Assembly: GCF_003581645.1 (NCBI RefSeq)
Contig: NZ_QXFK01000014.1
Location: 1-64,000, forward strand
Direction of reading: 5' to 3'
From: Pelagerythrobacter aerophilus
GTDB lineage: Bacteria; Pseudomonadota; Alphaproteobacteria; Sphingomonadales; Sphingomonadaceae
Length of the DNA stretch: 64,000 nucleotides
The notes beneath the pieces are model-generated. The model worked only from the letters and a program-made list of their open reading frames with translations. It was not told where the DNA came from and did not search any database. Below are positions 63,609-64,000 of the stretch, one piece after another. How positions within the stretch are numbered: position 1 is the first letter of the stretch; the number at the start of each line of letters is the position of its first letter. The position numbers and the translations under genes are program-made.

Positions 63609-64000
63609 CTACAAAAGTCCGTGGGCGGCGGCGGTCTTGTCGAGGCCGATCTTGGTCTTCTCGATCATCTCGTCGATCTCGGAGTGTCCGATCGTGAGCG
63701 GCGGGCAGGCGACCATCGTGTGGCCCACGGCGCGGAGGATGAGGTTCTCCCCGATGCAGTGCTCCCGGCATTCGATCGCCGGCTGCTCGGTGGGCGCGAA
63801 GAACTCGCGGCTGACCTTGTCGCGCACCAGTTGGAGGCCCGCGATCAGGCTGACGCCGCGCAGCTCTCCGACGATCGGGTGCGAATCCGCCAGTTGCTGC
63901 AACGAGTCCCGGAAGTAGGGCGCCGTCTCCTCGCGCACCTTCTCGATTAGACCTTCGCGCTCGATGATGTCGATATTGGCGAGTGCGACCGCGCAGGATA
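63609..64000 (-). CDS. class III aminotransferase, C-terminal end (partial, runs off the window)
   Basis: About 130 residues are visible, beginning SCAVALANIDIIEREGLIEK and continuing VREETAPYFRDSLQQLADSHPIVGELRGVSLIAGLQLVRDK, the usual C-terminal domain of omega-amino-acid:pyruvate or 5-aminovalerate aminotransferases. The PLP lysine lies outside the window. Substrate is inferred from the downstream semialdehyde dehydrogenase and the glutarate genes: 5-aminovalerate from lysine breakdown is likely, 4-aminobutyrate or a polyamine possible. Confidence 0.88.
   Translation of the reverse strand, partial: SCAVALANIDIIEREGLIEKVREETAPYFRDSLQQLADSHPIVGELRGVSLIAGLQLVRDKVSREFFAPTEQPAIECREHCIGENLILRAVGHTMVACPPLTIGHSEIDEMIEKTKIGLDKTAAAHGLL

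Overview
The window looks like a chromosomal stretch from a GC-rich alphaproteobacterium of the Sphingomonadales (Sphingomonadaceae or Erythrobacteraceae). The signs are several very large TonB-dependent receptors, FecI/FecR sigma/anti-sigma pairs, an Usg-like protein, a DUF465 protein, a B3 metallo-beta-lactamase of the Glu116 type with its AmpR-like regulator, and abundant IS66, IS1111-type and IS630 elements. No rRNA, tRNA or CRISPR array was recognised. The assignment is inferred from gene content only.

Layout. 1-2.3 kb: the end of a Tn7-like transposition module (tniQ/tnsD family) followed by an orphan Xre/MbcA/ParS-type antitoxin. 2.4-3.1 kb: two small secreted or envelope proteins. 3.5-14.5 kb (locus A): fecR-fecI facing a TonB receptor with an STN signalling domain, then a 168-aa secreted four-cysteine protein (PraB-like) and a plug-containing outer-membrane protein. 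An IS66 element with a perfect 8-bp target duplication sits between the receptor and the small gene. 15.4-21 kb: stress block with a DegS-like protease, two Hsp20 proteins, DUF465, groES-groEL, a small conserved protein and Usg. 21-28 kb: defence island with an IS1111-type IS, a TIR/NDT-like effector, an IS630 element with a -1 frameshift signal, and a complete ABC-three-component (ABC-3C) operon with an Mrr-type nuclease. Its right edge abuts a decapitated, frameshifted xthA.

29.6-38.2 kb (locus B) repeats the architecture of locus A with diverged paralogues: fecR-fecI, TonB receptor (no STN), 168-aa four-cysteine protein, plug outer-membrane protein. It is followed by a TetR regulator and a divergent ferritin-like metal-dependent hydrolase plus DUF2147 pair (38.2-40.3 kb). 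A 20-bp palindrome between tetR and the hydrolase recurs in degenerate form on the promoters of the locus B receptor and small protein, suggesting one regulon. The duplicated receptor, four-cysteine protein and second outer-membrane protein are my best candidate for an undescribed system.

40.6-44.4 kb is a fragment of a plasmid or integrative element: ardC split by a complete group II intron (boundaries assignable to the base) and a truncated DUF2958 gene. It ends abruptly at two tandem GntR-type operators beside a FadR-family gntR and a large TonB receptor (44.5-48.4 kb). 48.6-50.5 kb carries ampR and a B3-E metallo-beta-lactamase. Then come purC, a TonB-like protein, a PRC-barrel protein, a periplasmic beta-propeller/amidohydrolase coupled to an FGE-like protein, and a glutarate block (LysR, glutaryl-CoA dehydrogenase, CoA transferase, porin, semialdehyde dehydrogenase and the C-terminal end of a class III aminotransferase), consistent with 5-aminovalerate/lysine catabolism.
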